From positions 298,304 to 359,382 of the forward strand of contig NZ_CDCE01000034.1 in the NCBI RefSeq assembly GCF_000819805.1: a stretch of DNA of 61,079 nucleotides, in the 5' to 3' direction. The stretch comes from Aeromonas diversa CDC 2478-85 (lineage in GTDB: Bacteria; Pseudomonadota; Gammaproteobacteria; Enterobacterales; Aeromonadaceae). Below, piece after piece: positions 10,936 to 18,810 of this stretch. Each line of letters begins with the position of its first letter. Position 1 is the first letter of the stretch. The translations under genes were made by a program, and so were the position numbers. The notes beneath the pieces were generated by a model that was not told where the DNA came from, ran no database searches, and saw nothing but the letters and a program-made list of their open reading frames with translations.

Positions 10936-12663
10936 GTGATTATTTTTAACTTCTCTGATAGTGATGCCTTGGGTAAGGTATCTTCCGTAGATACGTCAAC
11001 TGTTATAATTGACATTGACGATTGCGAAAAATTAAAAAGACTACAGGTTAATAGGTTAGCCGTCTTACAAAGCAGTAAGCCAGGGCAGCACCTTATAGGC
11101 CTTATTAGCCAAGTGACTAGGAAAAAATTAATTACAAACCATGATGAAAGCGAAGATGAGCATAATGAACAAAACCTTTGTAAGGTTGCACTAATTGGTT
11201 CATTACTAGACGCTGAAGGCGTTAAAAGAAATGTATTCCGAAGGACTCTGGAAAGCGTTCCTGAAATTGATGCAAATTGCTTTGCTCTTGAGGGTGAGCA
11301 CTTAACTGCATTCATGCGAGTTATTTCCCATGCCGAAGTTGATGGGAACTCTTTAGTTTTAGGCAAATATACTCTAGATGAACATGCTGTCGCTTTACTT
11401 AATGGAAATAAATTTTTCCAACGCCATGCTTTCATAGGTGGTAGTACGGGAGCAGGAAAGTCTTGGACAACTGCAAAAATAATCGAGCAAGTTGCTGAAT
11501 TAAAAAGTGCAAACGCAATAATTTTTGATTTGCATGGTGAATACTCGCCGCTAAAACACAATGGGATAAAGCATTATAAAATTGCAGGACCAAGTGATGT
11601 AGATTTAGGGAAAACTATATCTGATGGAGCTATATATCTACCATATTGGCTCCTGTCTTACGAAGCACTGGTATCATTATTCGTTGACAGGAGTGATCAG
11701 AATGCGCCGAACCAAGCAATGATAATATCAAGGGAAATAAATGCTGCAAAGGCAAGGTATTTAAAAGCTGGCAATTACAACGATGTATTAAACAATTTCA
11801 CAATCGATAGCCCAGTTCCATTTGATCTGTCATCATTACTTGATAACCTTAATGAAATTAACGTTGAGCAAGTTGAAGGAGCAAGAGCAGGAACCACTAA
11901 AGCAGGTGAGTTTAATGGGAAGTTAAGCCGAATGATCTCTAGGTTAGAGAACAAAACCTCTGATAGACGGTTAGGATTCCTCTTCCAAGGAAATTCCGAT
12001 ACATTGCAATTCAATTATCTTGAACGATTGGCTACATGCTTATTAGGGAGCACTGTAGAAAATGGGCATGGCGGAGTGAAAATCATTGATTTCTCTGAAG
12101 TCCCATCTGACGTCCTACCGCTAATAGTATCATTAGTAGCAAGATTAGCATTTTCCATTCAGCAATGGACCTCGTCAGAAAAAAGACATCCAATAGCGTT
12201 AATGTGCGATGAGGCTCACCTATATATACCGAACAGAAACATTGCTGACTCTGCTGATGAAATATCCATTAAGATATTTGAGCGAATTGCAAAAGAAGGG
12301 AGAAAGTATGGACTAAGCCTTGTCGTAATTAGCCAACGACCATCAGAAGTAAACAAAACAATTCTTAGTCAATGTAGTAATTTCGTAGCAATGCGACTAA
12401 CGAATTCAGATGACCAGTCTGTAATTAGAAAATCACTTCCTGATAGTCTCGGTGGATTTAGTGATATTTTGCCTACATTAGATACTGGTGAGGCTTTAGT
12501 TGTCGGTGATGCGAGCTTGTTACCTAGCCGAATTCGCATAGATGAACCTATTAACAAACCGAATAGTGGTACAATAGCATTTTGGCAAGAATGGCAAAAA
12601 GATGTTTCCCCTTCACGCCTCGAAACTGCCGTTGATAACTGGCGCAAACAGAAATTAAATTAA
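10936..12663 (+). CDS. HerA-type hexameric ATPase (SIR2-HerA system)
   Basis: 575-residue HerA/FtsK-family ATPase. An N-terminal HAS-barrel-like part (about 1-60) precedes the RecA-type motor: Walker A GGSTGAGKS (168-176), DLHGEY (198-203), Walker B ALMCDEAH (421-428), sensor-type SQRPS (466-470) and RLTN (487-490). HerA assembles as a hexameric translocase/nuclease partner; with SIR2 it makes a defence complex. The start is GTG with TAGGAG at 10925-10930 overlapping the SIR2 stop, so the pair is translationally tight. AT-rich like SIR2. A strong terminator follows. No NurA nuclease gene is adjacent, which supports pairing with SIR2. Confidence 0.9.
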   Translation: MIIFNFSDSDALGKVSSVDTSTVIIDIDDCEKLKRLQVNRLAVLQSSKPGQHLIGLISQVTRKKLITNHDESEDEHNEQNLCKVALIGSLLDAEGVKRNVFRRTLESVPEIDANCFALEGEHLTAFMRVISHAEVDGNSLVLGKYTLDEHAVALLNGNKFFQRHAFIGGSTGAGKSWTTAKIIEQVAELKSANAIIFDLHGEYSPLKHNGIKHYKIAGPSDVDLGKTISDGAIYLPYWLLSYEALVSLFVDRSDQNAPNQAMIISREINAAKARYLKAGNYNDVLNNFTIDSPVPFDLSSLLDNLNEINVEQVEGARAGTTKAGEFNGKLSRMISRLENKTSDRRLGFLFQGNSDTLQFNYLERLATCLLGSTVENGHGGVKIIDFSEVPSDVLPLIVSLVARLAFSIQQWTSSEKRHPIALMCDEAHLYIPNRNIADSADEISIKIFERIAKEGRKYGLSLVVISQRPSEVNKTILSQCSNFVAMRLTNSDDQSVIRKSLPDSLGGFSDILPTLDTGEALVVGDASLLPSRIRIDEPINKPNSGTIAFWQEWQKDVSPSRLETAVDNWRKQKLN

Positions 12664-12682
12664 CCTCTGTCATCCAACCACT

Positions 12683-12716
12683 AAAAACCGCAGCCTTGAG
12701 CTGCGGTTTTTATTTC
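12683..12716 (+). terminator. Terminator of the SIR2-HerA operon
   Basis: AAAACCGCAGC (12684-12694), loop CTTGA, GCTGCGGTTTT (12700-12710) and a T-rich tail, 20 bases after the herA-like stop. Confidence 0.9.
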
Positions 12717-12879
12717 TATTTCCCAAACACTCTTTGCCCCAATTAGAGAATATTTAGCCAACCCCTTGCACTGCTCTCCCCCTGCGGCGTAATAAACGGT
12801 CGACCAGAAAGATAAAGCCACGGGCAGGCACGGTATTGGTCCCCCTGCAAACCGTCGAGTCGAGTTCAACGGGTCAGGA

Positions 12880-13023
12880 GCGCCATCAGGGATGATGGCG
12901 CAGCCGCAGCCGGCATAGGGACCAAATCGGATCAGGGCGAGCACTGCTCGACCCCGATTTGGCGCGAGGACAAGGATGTTCGAAGCGGACGTTGGCCAAA
13001 GCCAAGGATGGCGTAGGCCAACG
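12880..13023 (+). other. Array of hairpins with AGGA/GGGA loops (possible sRNA or intergenic repeat)
   Basis: Four stem-loops in about 145 bases. GCGCCATC/GATGGCGC closes AGGGAT (12880-12901). CCAAATCGG/CCGATTTGG (12922-12962) is a long stem with a second inner stem GGCGAGC/GCTCG. GGACA/TGTTC (12968-12981) closes an AGGA tetraloop. CGTTGGCC/GGCCAACG (12990-13023) contains an inner GCCA/TGGC stem that also closes AGGA. GGA in an apical loop is the CsrA/RsmE target seen in CsrB-type RNAs. There is no clear promoter or U-tailed terminator, and similar hairpins could belong to a dispersed intergenic repeat. Confidence 0.4.
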
Positions 13024-13205
13024 TGCCGTCTGCGGCGCTCCGTCCGATCCGTTGGACGAGACGAGGGAACCCGCGAAGCGGGCGGTTTGCCGGGGGATAA
13101 GACCTTTGGTGTTAACTGCCAAAGAGCGCGGGTCTTGCCAAAGTCACTCGCCAAGCCCGTTTCTGCCGTATAGTGGCCCCCACTCCACCACAGAGGAACA
13201 CCATC
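13024..13205. other. Structured intergenic remainder
   Basis: No gene. Further inverted repeats: CGTCC/GGACG near 13048-13065, CCCGC-GAA-GCGGG near 13071-13083, and AAGACC/GGTCTT enclosing TTTGG/CCAAA near 13100-13138. These may continue the hairpin array to the left. Confidence 0.35.
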
Positions 13206-13565
13206 TTGAAATGCTACCCAGCCCTGTTGCTCCTGCTGGCAACGACGGCCGCCCAGGCCGGTGACGATTGCAACGAGCCCACCACCCAGGCGGCGATGAA
13301 TATCTGCGCCATGCAGGATTACGCCAGGGCCGATGCGGCGCTGAACGCCGCCTACAAGAAGCTGGTGTCGACGCTGGATAAGGCGCAACTGGGCCGGCTG
13401 AAGACGGCGCAGCGCGCCTGGATTGGCTTTCGCGATGCCCAGTGCGACTACGAGGCCGGCGCCTACGAAGGGGGATCTATCGCGCCCCTGATCCACAGCG
13501 GCTGCCTCAGCACCTTGACCGAGCAGCGTACCAAGGCGCTGACGGCGCTGCTCGACATGCCGTAA
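13206..13565 (+). CDS. LprI-family (DUF1311) exported protein
   Basis: 119 residues with a signal peptide (LKCYPALLLLLATTAAQA) and the LprI/DUF1311 pattern: Cys-x-n-Thr-Gln-Ala-Ala-Met-Asn-x-Cys, YARADAALNAAYKKLVSTLD, QRAWIGFRDAQCDYEA and a fourth Cys in SGCLSTLTEQR, presumably two disulfides. LprI-type proteins are periplasmic; some inhibit lysozyme. The chosen start is TTG, eight bases after AGAGGA; a GTG 33 bases upstream is also in frame but would spoil the signal peptide. First GC-rich gene to the right of the defence insert. Confidence 0.82.
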   Translation: MKCYPALLLLLATTAAQAGDDCNEPTTQAAMNICAMQDYARADAALNAAYKKLVSTLDKAQLGRLKTAQRAWIGFRDAQCDYEAGAYEGGSIAPLIHSGCLSTLTEQRTKALTALLDMP

Positions 13566-13627
13566 CCGACGCGCAGGCCCAGACGCCGTGCCCTACTGCG
13601 GGGTGCCCTGGGCAAGGCATGCCTGCT

Positions 13628-14188
13628 CTATCTGGCCAGCGCCTGACAGCGCTGCGCCGCCGGATCGCCGCTGCCACGCAGGGAGCGATAGATGTCGCTG
13701 CGAAGGCTGCTCTCTTGGCAGAAGGGGCAGTTGCCGCCCGCATCGACATCGAGGATGCGCCCCCCTTCGACCAGATAGTGGCCCACCTCATGCCCCCCTT
13801 CCCCGTAATCGACGCTCACATCGACCCGCAGCCGGGCCGGATGGCCCGGCACTGGGTGCACCGAGGCGATCTCGGTGCCGAGCACGGGATCCCAGGGGTT
13901 GGGCATCCACAGCCGCCCCTCGACATAAGAGGGCTTTTCATCGGGAGAGGCGCGGGTCTCACGCTCTCGCAGATCCGAGGCCTCCTGCAAGAGGCAGAGC
14001 AGCTCATCCGAGATGAGGGCCGCCAGCTCGGCCCCTAGCTGCTCCCGATAGAAGCCACTGGGCTTGACGCTCTGCTCCCAACGCAGCAACGTCGCCACCG
14101 TCTCGCGCGCCGCCGCTTCCTGCGCGGCCTGCGCCGTCACACTCAGGCCACAACCAAGCAGCAGGGCTGCGCTTATCACTCTTCTCAT
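13628..14188 (-). CDS. Secreted protein of unknown function
   Basis: 186 residues with a clear signal peptide (MRRVISAALLLGCGLSVTAQ). The mature protein has LLCLLQEASDLRERETRASP, PSYVEGRLWMPNPWDPVLGT, a beta-rich VDVSVDYGEGGHEVGHYLVE segment and a C-x-x-C pair (NCPFCQES). The layout recalls DUF3828-type periplasmic domains, but the match is weak. It is convergent with the LprI-family gene, 62 bases apart. No operon partner. Confidence 0.65.
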   Translation of the reverse strand: MRRVISAALLLGCGLSVTAQAAQEAAARETVATLLRWEQSVKPSGFYREQLGAELAALISDELLCLLQEASDLRERETRASPDEKPSYVEGRLWMPNPWDPVLGTEIASVHPVPGHPARLRVDVSVDYGEGGHEVGHYLVEGGRILDVDAGGNCPFCQESSLRSDIYRSLRGSGDPAAQRCQALAR

Positions 14189-14450
14189 GCTGGCTCCTCA
14201 CCGATCCTTGCCTGACTCGCCACCAGGGGCCCGCCACGGCGACACACGCAGCCCACCGGCCGCGCCCCCCATTCTAACCACTCGCCGCCGCGGTGAGGCG
14301 GAGTCAGATCGGATCTGGCCCGGTAGAATTGTAAGCATTAATGGCACGGCGCCCGCCTTGGCACAGACAAGCCGCACCCGCGCCCCAGAGGCGGTTGGCT
14401 ATAGTTGGACACACGAGACGAGCGTTCTCGCCGCATCAAGGAGAGCCGTA

Positions 14451-14849
14451 ATGAAACACGCTGCATGGGTCACTGCCGTGCTGTTAGGCCTCGCAAGCAC
14501 TGGCGCAGTGGCATCGGAAACGGTCAAGGTCACACTCAAGGATGATCAGATCCTGCTCGATAAGGCCTTCGCCAAGGCCGGCTCCGTCGAGTTCGTCGTC
14601 AGCAATGAGGGCACAGTGCTGCATGAGCTGGTCGTGCTCAAGAGTGACGTGCCCGAGGACCAGCTGCCGATGAACAAGCGGGGTGACAAGGTCGTCGAGG
14701 GCAAGGCCAGCATAGGCGAAATTGAGGCGATCCCCGTTGGCCAATCCAGAGCCCAACACTTCACCATGGCCGCCGGAAACTATGACCTCATCTGCAACAA
14801 GGTGGGCCACTACAAGATGGGGATGCATACCGCCTTTGTCGTGAACTGA
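14451..14849 (+). CDS. Exported cupredoxin-like copper-binding protein
   Basis: 132 residues: signal peptide (MKHAAWVTAVLLGLASTGAV, cleavage near ASE) and a cupredoxin fold. Candidate copper ligands are His in GTVLHELVVLKS, Cys and His in DLICNKVGHYKMGM, and Met in the same motif, the His-Cys-His-Met order of plastocyanin/azurin-type domains. AAGGAGAG precedes the ATG. Such small periplasmic proteins bind copper or carry electrons; which one is not evident. Monocistronic, followed by a bidirectional terminator shared with cysS. Confidence 0.82.
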   Translation: MKHAAWVTAVLLGLASTGAVASETVKVTLKDDQILLDKAFAKAGSVEFVVSNEGTVLHELVVLKSDVPEDQLPMNKRGDKVVEGKASIGEIEAIPVGQSRAQHFTMAAGNYDLICNKVGHYKMGMHTAFVVN

Positions 14850-14902
14850 GCCAAACGCCGATCCGGCCGGGGCGCGTCAACGCCGCCCGTCAGAGCAAGG
14901 CA

Positions 14903-14935
14903 TAAAAAAAGCGCAGCCAAGGCTGCGCTTTTTAT
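14903..14935. terminator. Bidirectional terminator
   Basis: AAAAAGCGCAGCC (14906-14918) and GGCTGCGCTTTTT (14921-14933): A/T tails on both sides serve the cupredoxin gene (+) and cysS (-). Confidence 0.9.
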
Positions 14936-14951
14936 ACGGGTCAAAGAGGCC

Positions 14952-16328
14952 TTAGGCGCGGCGCCAGGTGGTCTGGCCGGCGCTGTCTTCCAGCACTATA
15001 CCCATCTCGGTCAGGCGGTTGCGCGCCGCGTCGGCGGTGGCCCAGTTCTTGTCGGCACGGGCCTGGTTACGCTCTGCGATCAGGCGCTCGATCTCGGCGA
15101 CCTCGTCACCGGCGTCATCCCCCTTGAGGAAGGCGTCGGCGTCTTGCTGCAAGATGCCGAGCACGGCACCGAGCTCACGCAGGCGGGCGCCCAGCGCGGC
15201 GGCGACGGCCATGTCCTCACCCTTCTGGCGGTTGATGTCGCGCACCAGATCGAACAGCACAGAGTAGGCTTCCGGGGTGTTGAAGTCGTCGTCCATGGCC
15301 GCCTTGAAGCGGGCCACGGCCTCTTCACCACCGGCCGGCGCCACCTGCGGCAGGCCGCGCAGGGCGGTGTACATGCGCTCGAGCGCCGCGCGCGATTGCT
15401 TGAGGTTCTCTTCCGAGTAGTTGAGCTGGCTGCGGTAGTGGCCCGACATCAGGAAGTAGCGCACGGTTTCGGCGTCATAGTGGGCCAAGACGTCGCGGAT
15501 GGTGAAGAAGTTGCCCAGAGACTTGGACATCTTCTCTTTATCCACCATCACCATGCCGCTGTGCATCCAGGTGTTGACGTACTCGCCGCCGTGGGCGCAG
15601 CAGGACTGGGCAATCTCGTTCTCGTGGTGCGGGAACTGCAGATCCGAGCCGCCGCCGTGGATGTCGAAGTGGTTGCCCAGGTGCTTGGAGTTCATGGCCG
15701 AGCACTCGATGTGCCAGCCGGGACGACCCGGACCCCAGGGGCTATCCCAGGTCGGCTCGCCGGGCTTGGACATCTTCCACAGCACGAAGTCCAGGGGGTT
15801 GCGCTTGGCATCGACCACATCGACCCGGGCACCGGCTTGCAGCTGCTCGAGATCCTGACCCGAGAGGCGGCCGTAGTCGGCGTAGGAGTCGACGATGAAC
15901 ATCACATCGCCGTTGTCGGCCACGTAGGCGTGACCGCGATCCAGCAGCAGCTGCACCATGGCGATGATCTCGCCGATGTGGGCGGTGGCGCGCGGCTCGA
16001 TGTCCGGGCGCAGCATGCCGAGGGCGTCGAAGTCGGCGTGCATGTCACCGATGAGGCGCTCGGTCAGATCGTCACAGGTGACGCCGGTTTCGGCAGCGCG
16101 CTTGATGATCTTGTCGTCCACGTCGGTGATGTTACGGGCATAGGTGAGCTCGAAGCCGGCGTAACGCAGATAGCGGGCCACCACGTCGAAGGCGACGAAG
16201 GTGCGGCCGTGGCCGATGTGACAGTGATCATAGATGGTGACGCCACACACATACATGCCCACCTTGCCCGGGTGGATGGGTTTGAATTCTTCTTTTTGAC
16301 GAGTGAGTGTGTTGTAGATCTTCAACAT
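14952..16328 (-). CDS. cysS: Cysteinyl-tRNA synthetase
   Basis: 458-residue class I aminoacyl-tRNA synthetase charging tRNA-Cys. Zn ligand Cys28 in [13 protein letters not shown] motif at 37-40 ([12 protein letters not shown]), Zn-site [10 protein letters not shown], and [10 protein letters not shown]. The C-terminal anticodon-binding region ends [15 protein letters not shown]. The frame is open to 16427, but homology begins at [15 protein letters not shown] with AAGGACAG upstream. Divergent from ppiB, an arrangement common in gammaproteobacteria. Confidence 0.97.
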   Translation of the reverse strand: MLKIYNTLTRQKEEFKPIHPGKVGMYVCGVTIYDHCHIGHGRTFVAFDVVARYLRYAGFELTYARNITDVDDKIIKRAAETGVTCDDLTERLIGDMHADFDALGMLRPDIEPRATAHIGEIIAMVQLLLDRGHAYVADNGDVMFIVDSYADYGRLSGQDLEQLQAGARVDVVDAKRNPLDFVLWKMSKPGEPTWDSPWGPGRPGWHIECSAMNSKHLGNHFDIHGGGSDLQFPHHENEIAQSCCAHGGEYVNTWMHSGMVMVDKEKMSKSLGNFFTIRDVLAHYDAETVRYFLMSGHYRSQLNYSEENLKQSRAALERMYTALRGLPQVAPAGGEEAVARFKAAMDDDFNTPEAYSVLFDLVRDINRQKGEDMAVAAALGARLRELGAVLGILQQDADAFLKGDDAGDEVAEIERLIAERNQARADKNWATADAARNRLTEMGIVLEDSAGQTTWRRA

Positions 16329-16528
16329 CGCGATCGCTGTCCTTCGAGGGAAATGGTCTGCCATTCTAACCCCATCGGGGGGATAAAACGAGCCATCTCC
16401 CCGCCCCAGCGGCGCCCCGTTGCCCACGCCTTAATCAGTCGACGGTTCAAGCCTTTGCCCGTGGCCTGCCATGGGCTAGAATTGCCGGCACTCGATAACC
16501 CATCCCATCAATTCAAAAGGACGCCGTA

Positions 16529-17026
16529 ATGGTCACTTTGCACACCAATTTCGGGGACATCACCCTGACCCTGTTCGCCGACAAGGCCCCGGAGACCGTC
16601 GCCAACTTCCTGCAATACTGCCGTGACGGCCACTACGAAGGCACCGTATTCCACCGTGTCATCGACGGCTTCATGATCCAGGGCGGCGGCTATGCCCCGG
16701 GCTTCGAAGAGAAAGATACCCGCGCCCCGATCAAGAACGAGGCTGACAACGGCATCTCCAACAAGGTCGGCACCGTCGCCATGGCGCGCACCATGGATCC
16801 GCACTCCGCCACCGCCCAGTTCTTCATCAACGTCAACCACAACGACTTCCTGGACTTCAAGTCTGCCACCACCCAGGGCTATGGCTACTGCGTGTTTGGC
16901 GAGGTGAGCGAAGGGATGGACGTGGTCAACAAGATCAAGGGCGTCAAGACCGGCAACTACGGCCGCATCCACCAGGACGTACCGGTTGAAGAAGTGCTGA
17001 TCACCAAGGTGACCGTGAGCGAGTAA
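16529..17026 (+). CDS. ppiB: Peptidyl-prolyl cis-trans isomerase B (cyclophilin)
   Basis: 165-residue cytosolic cyclophilin. Family signatures are present: [35 protein letters not shown] and [19 protein letters not shown], with [16 protein letters not shown]. It catalyses proline isomerisation in folding proteins. Its stop overlaps the next start (TAATG), and a strong intrinsic terminator lies immediately after, inside the next gene's first codons. Confidence 0.96.
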   Translation: MVTLHTNFGDITLTLFADKAPETVANFLQYCRDGHYEGTVFHRVIDGFMIQGGGYAPGFEEKDTRAPIKNEADNGISNKVGTVAMARTMDPHSATAQFFINVNHNDFLDFKSATTQGYGYCVFGEVSEGMDVVNKIKGVKTGNYGRIHQDVPVEEVLITKVTVSE

Positions 17027-17634
17027 TGATCGCCACGCCCCTCAAGACCGCGGCCTCGGCCGCGGTTTTTCCCTCCGATGCCAACTGGCGTCGCATCGAC
17101 TACCTCGCGCTCGGCAATGCGCGCCAGCAGAGCGCCTTTCGCGCCCTCACCCGCTCTGGTTTCTGGCCTGCCCTGCAAGGGTGTGGCGAGTGCGCCTTTA
17201 TCAGCACGGTGGCCATTGGCCTCGACAGACCCGGCTCGGATCTCGATCTATTGAGTGGCGCCGACCCCGAGACCCTGGCCCGCGCCCTCGCCCCCTTTGG
17301 CCCCCTGACCCTGACGCCCCACGCCAGTGGCGCCAGCGTGCTGCACCTCGAGCTGGGTGATGGTGAGGGGCACAGGTGGCCCATCGAAGTGTTCGCCACA
17401 GCGCAGCCCCTGCCCTCCTGCAATGGGTGGCGCCACCTGGCCATCATGGGACGCCTGCTGCACCTGCTGGGTGACCCATTCGCCGCGCAGATCCTGGCGG
17501 CCCGCCAGCAAGACGGGCTCAAGGGTGAGGCCGCCATGGCCCGCGCCCTGGGACTCGACGGCGATCCCTATCAGGCCATGCTGACCCTCGAACCTTACTC
17601 CGACCCGGCCCTGCTCGCCCTCTGGACCCCATGA
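17026..17634 (+). CDS. DUF4269-like nucleotidyltransferase-fold protein
   Basis: 202 residues. IDYLALGNARQQSAFRALTR followed by FISTVAIGLDRPGSDLDLLS fits DUF4269, a nucleotidyltransferase-like family (Gly-Ser-Asp-Leu-Asp in place of the GSxxxxDxD motif); HRWPIEVFATAQP could supply the third acidic strand. Substrate unknown. The start overlaps the ppiB stop (TAATG) and the end overlaps the lpxH start (ATGAC), so it is coupled at both ends. No later ATG, GTG or TTG exists in frame before the conserved region, so codons 8-15 necessarily contain the terminator hairpin at 17047-17070. Confidence 0.75.
   Translation: MIATPLKTAASAAVFPSDANWRRIDYLALGNARQQSAFRALTRSGFWPALQGCGECAFISTVAIGLDRPGSDLDLLSGADPETLARALAPFGPLTLTPHASGASVLHLELGDGEGHRWPIEVFATAQPLPSCNGWRHLAIMGRLLHLLGDPFAAQILAARQQDGLKGEAAMARALGLDGDPYQAMLTLEPYSDPALLALWTP
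17047..17070 (+). terminator. Intrinsic terminator inside the start of the DUF4269-like gene
   Basis: ACCGCGGCC (17047-17055), TC, GGCCGCGGT (17058-17066) and five T (17066-17070). It follows ppiB by 20 bases and lies within the coding start of the next gene. Confidence 0.8.
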
Positions 17635-18362
17635 CGACCCTCTTTATCAGCGATATCCATCTGACGGCCGAGCGCCCCGACATGACCGCCGCCCTGCTTG
17701 CCTTCTTGCAAGGGGAGGCCAGACAGGCCGATGCCCTCTATGTGCTGGGGGATCTGTTCGAATTCTGGATTGGGGACGACGACCCCAACCCGCTCCATCA
17801 GGAGCTGGCCGAGGCCTTTGCCGCCCTGCCCCGCGCCGGCGTGCCCCTCTATTTTGTGCACGGCAACCGCGACTTTCTGTTAGGCCAGGCCTATGCCCGC
17901 CGCGCCGGCATGACCCTGCTAAGCGACCCGACCCTCATCAATCTCTACGGCGAGCGCACCCTGGTGATGCACGGCGACAGCCTGTGCACCCTGGATGCCG
18001 CCTACCAGCGCTTTCGCCGCATCACCGGCTGGCCCTGGCTGCGCTGGTTGTTCCTGCGCCTGCCGCTGACCCGGCGCCAGCGCATCGCCAAAAAGCTGCG
18101 CGGCAACAGCCAAAAAGAGAGCGCCTACAAGAGCCAGGCCATCATGGACGTGACCCAGGACGCCGTCGAGGCGCTGATGCGCGAGCAGGGCGCAACCTTG
18201 CTTATCCACGGCCACACCCACAGGCCCGCCACCCATGACTTCACCCTGGATGGGCAGGCGGTGCGGCGCATCGTGCTGGGGGACTGGTTCGAGCAGGGAT
18301 CTGTGCTGGTGTGCCGGCCCGGCGAGGCGCACCTGGAGCGCCGCCCTCTGCCGAGCCTGTGA
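17631..18362 (+). CDS. lpxH: UDP-2,3-diacylglucosamine hydrolase
   Basis: 243-residue metallophosphoesterase that cleaves UDP-2,3-diacylglucosamine to lipid X and UMP in lipid A synthesis at the inner membrane. Metal-site motifs: DIHLTAERP (Asp8, His10), GDLFEFWIGDD (Asp41), HGNRD, HGDSLCTLD and HGHTHRPATHD (His195, His197 region). Length matches E. coli LpxH (240). It overlaps the DUF4269-like stop by four bases and ends five bases from the convergent small gene at 18368. Confidence 0.95.
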   Translation: MTTLFISDIHLTAERPDMTAALLAFLQGEARQADALYVLGDLFEFWIGDDDPNPLHQELAEAFAALPRAGVPLYFVHGNRDFLLGQAYARRAGMTLLSDPTLINLYGERTLVMHGDSLCTLDAAYQRFRRITGWPWLRWLFLRLPLTRRQRIAKKLRGNSQKESAYKSQAIMDVTQDAVEALMREQGATLLIHGHTHRPATHDFTLDGQAVRRIVLGDWFEQGSVLVCRPGEAHLERRPLPSL

Positions 18363-18367
18363 CCTGA

Positions 18368-18556
18368 TCAGCGCGCGATAAGGGCCTTGAGCAGGAGCAG
18401 CAACTCCTCTTCGTCGTGCGGCTCACGGGGCAGCTCGAGACGAGGCGAGGCCCCGCCCATCAGCATATAGACCCGGGTGGTGCAGTGGTCATAGTGGTAC
18501 CACTTGCCGTCGATACAGAGATCGGTATAGCAGCGCGGATCGCGTTCGAGTTCCAT
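18368..18556 (-). CDS. Small protein of unknown function
   Basis: 62 residues, beginning [20 protein letters not shown] and ending [14 protein letters not shown]. Two Cys in C-Y-T-D-L-C and [13 protein letters not shown] stand out, followed by an acidic helical tail. AAGGGAGAAGCGAG precedes the ATG. A perfect FNR box centred 73 bases upstream of the start (18623-18636) could regulate it: a class II start at about 18588 would place TAGGGT at -10. No family recognised. Confidence 0.6.
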   Translation of the reverse strand: MELERDPRCYTDLCIDGKWYHYDHCTTRVYMLMGGASPRLELPREPHDEEELLLLLKALIAR

Positions 18557-18622
18557 CTCGCTTCTCCCTTTACAACCTGGCAACATCCTCTTCGACCCTA
18601 GTACAGGCCCCCCTCCTCGGGA

Positions 18623-18636
18623 TTGATCCCGATCAA
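18623..18636. promoter_or_regulatory. Perfect FNR box
   Basis: TTGAT-CCCG-ATCAA equals the FNR/Anr consensus TTGATNNNNATCAA. It lies between the small gene (start 18556, minus) and the chemoreceptor gene (start 18811, plus). TTAAAAAT at 18655-18662 is a possible -10 for the plus direction and TAGGGT at 18595-18600 for the minus direction. Confidence 0.7.
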
Positions 18637-18810
18637 TTCCCTCCCCGATGCCGGTTAAAAATAGCCGTACGAAACCCTTTTCTCGGCCACGCCGGGTGCA
18701 AACCGGAGGCGGATCACACGCCGCCCTCGTCAAAGGCAACAGACGCCCGGGAGCAGAGTACTATCCTCACTAAAACGAGCTGCCTGCCAAGACAGGCACA
18801 AGGAGTCGCT

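Noticed and set aside
9596..13205. Search for attachment sites, a tRNA gene, integrase or transposase flanking the SIR2-HerA insert.
   Set aside because: None found by eye; no convincing direct repeats at the composition boundaries near 9780 and 12717.
12681..13496. 271-codon minus-strand frame across the hairpin array and the LprI-family gene.
   Set aside because: It overlaps a well-supported gene on the other strand, crosses strong hairpins and shows no domain.
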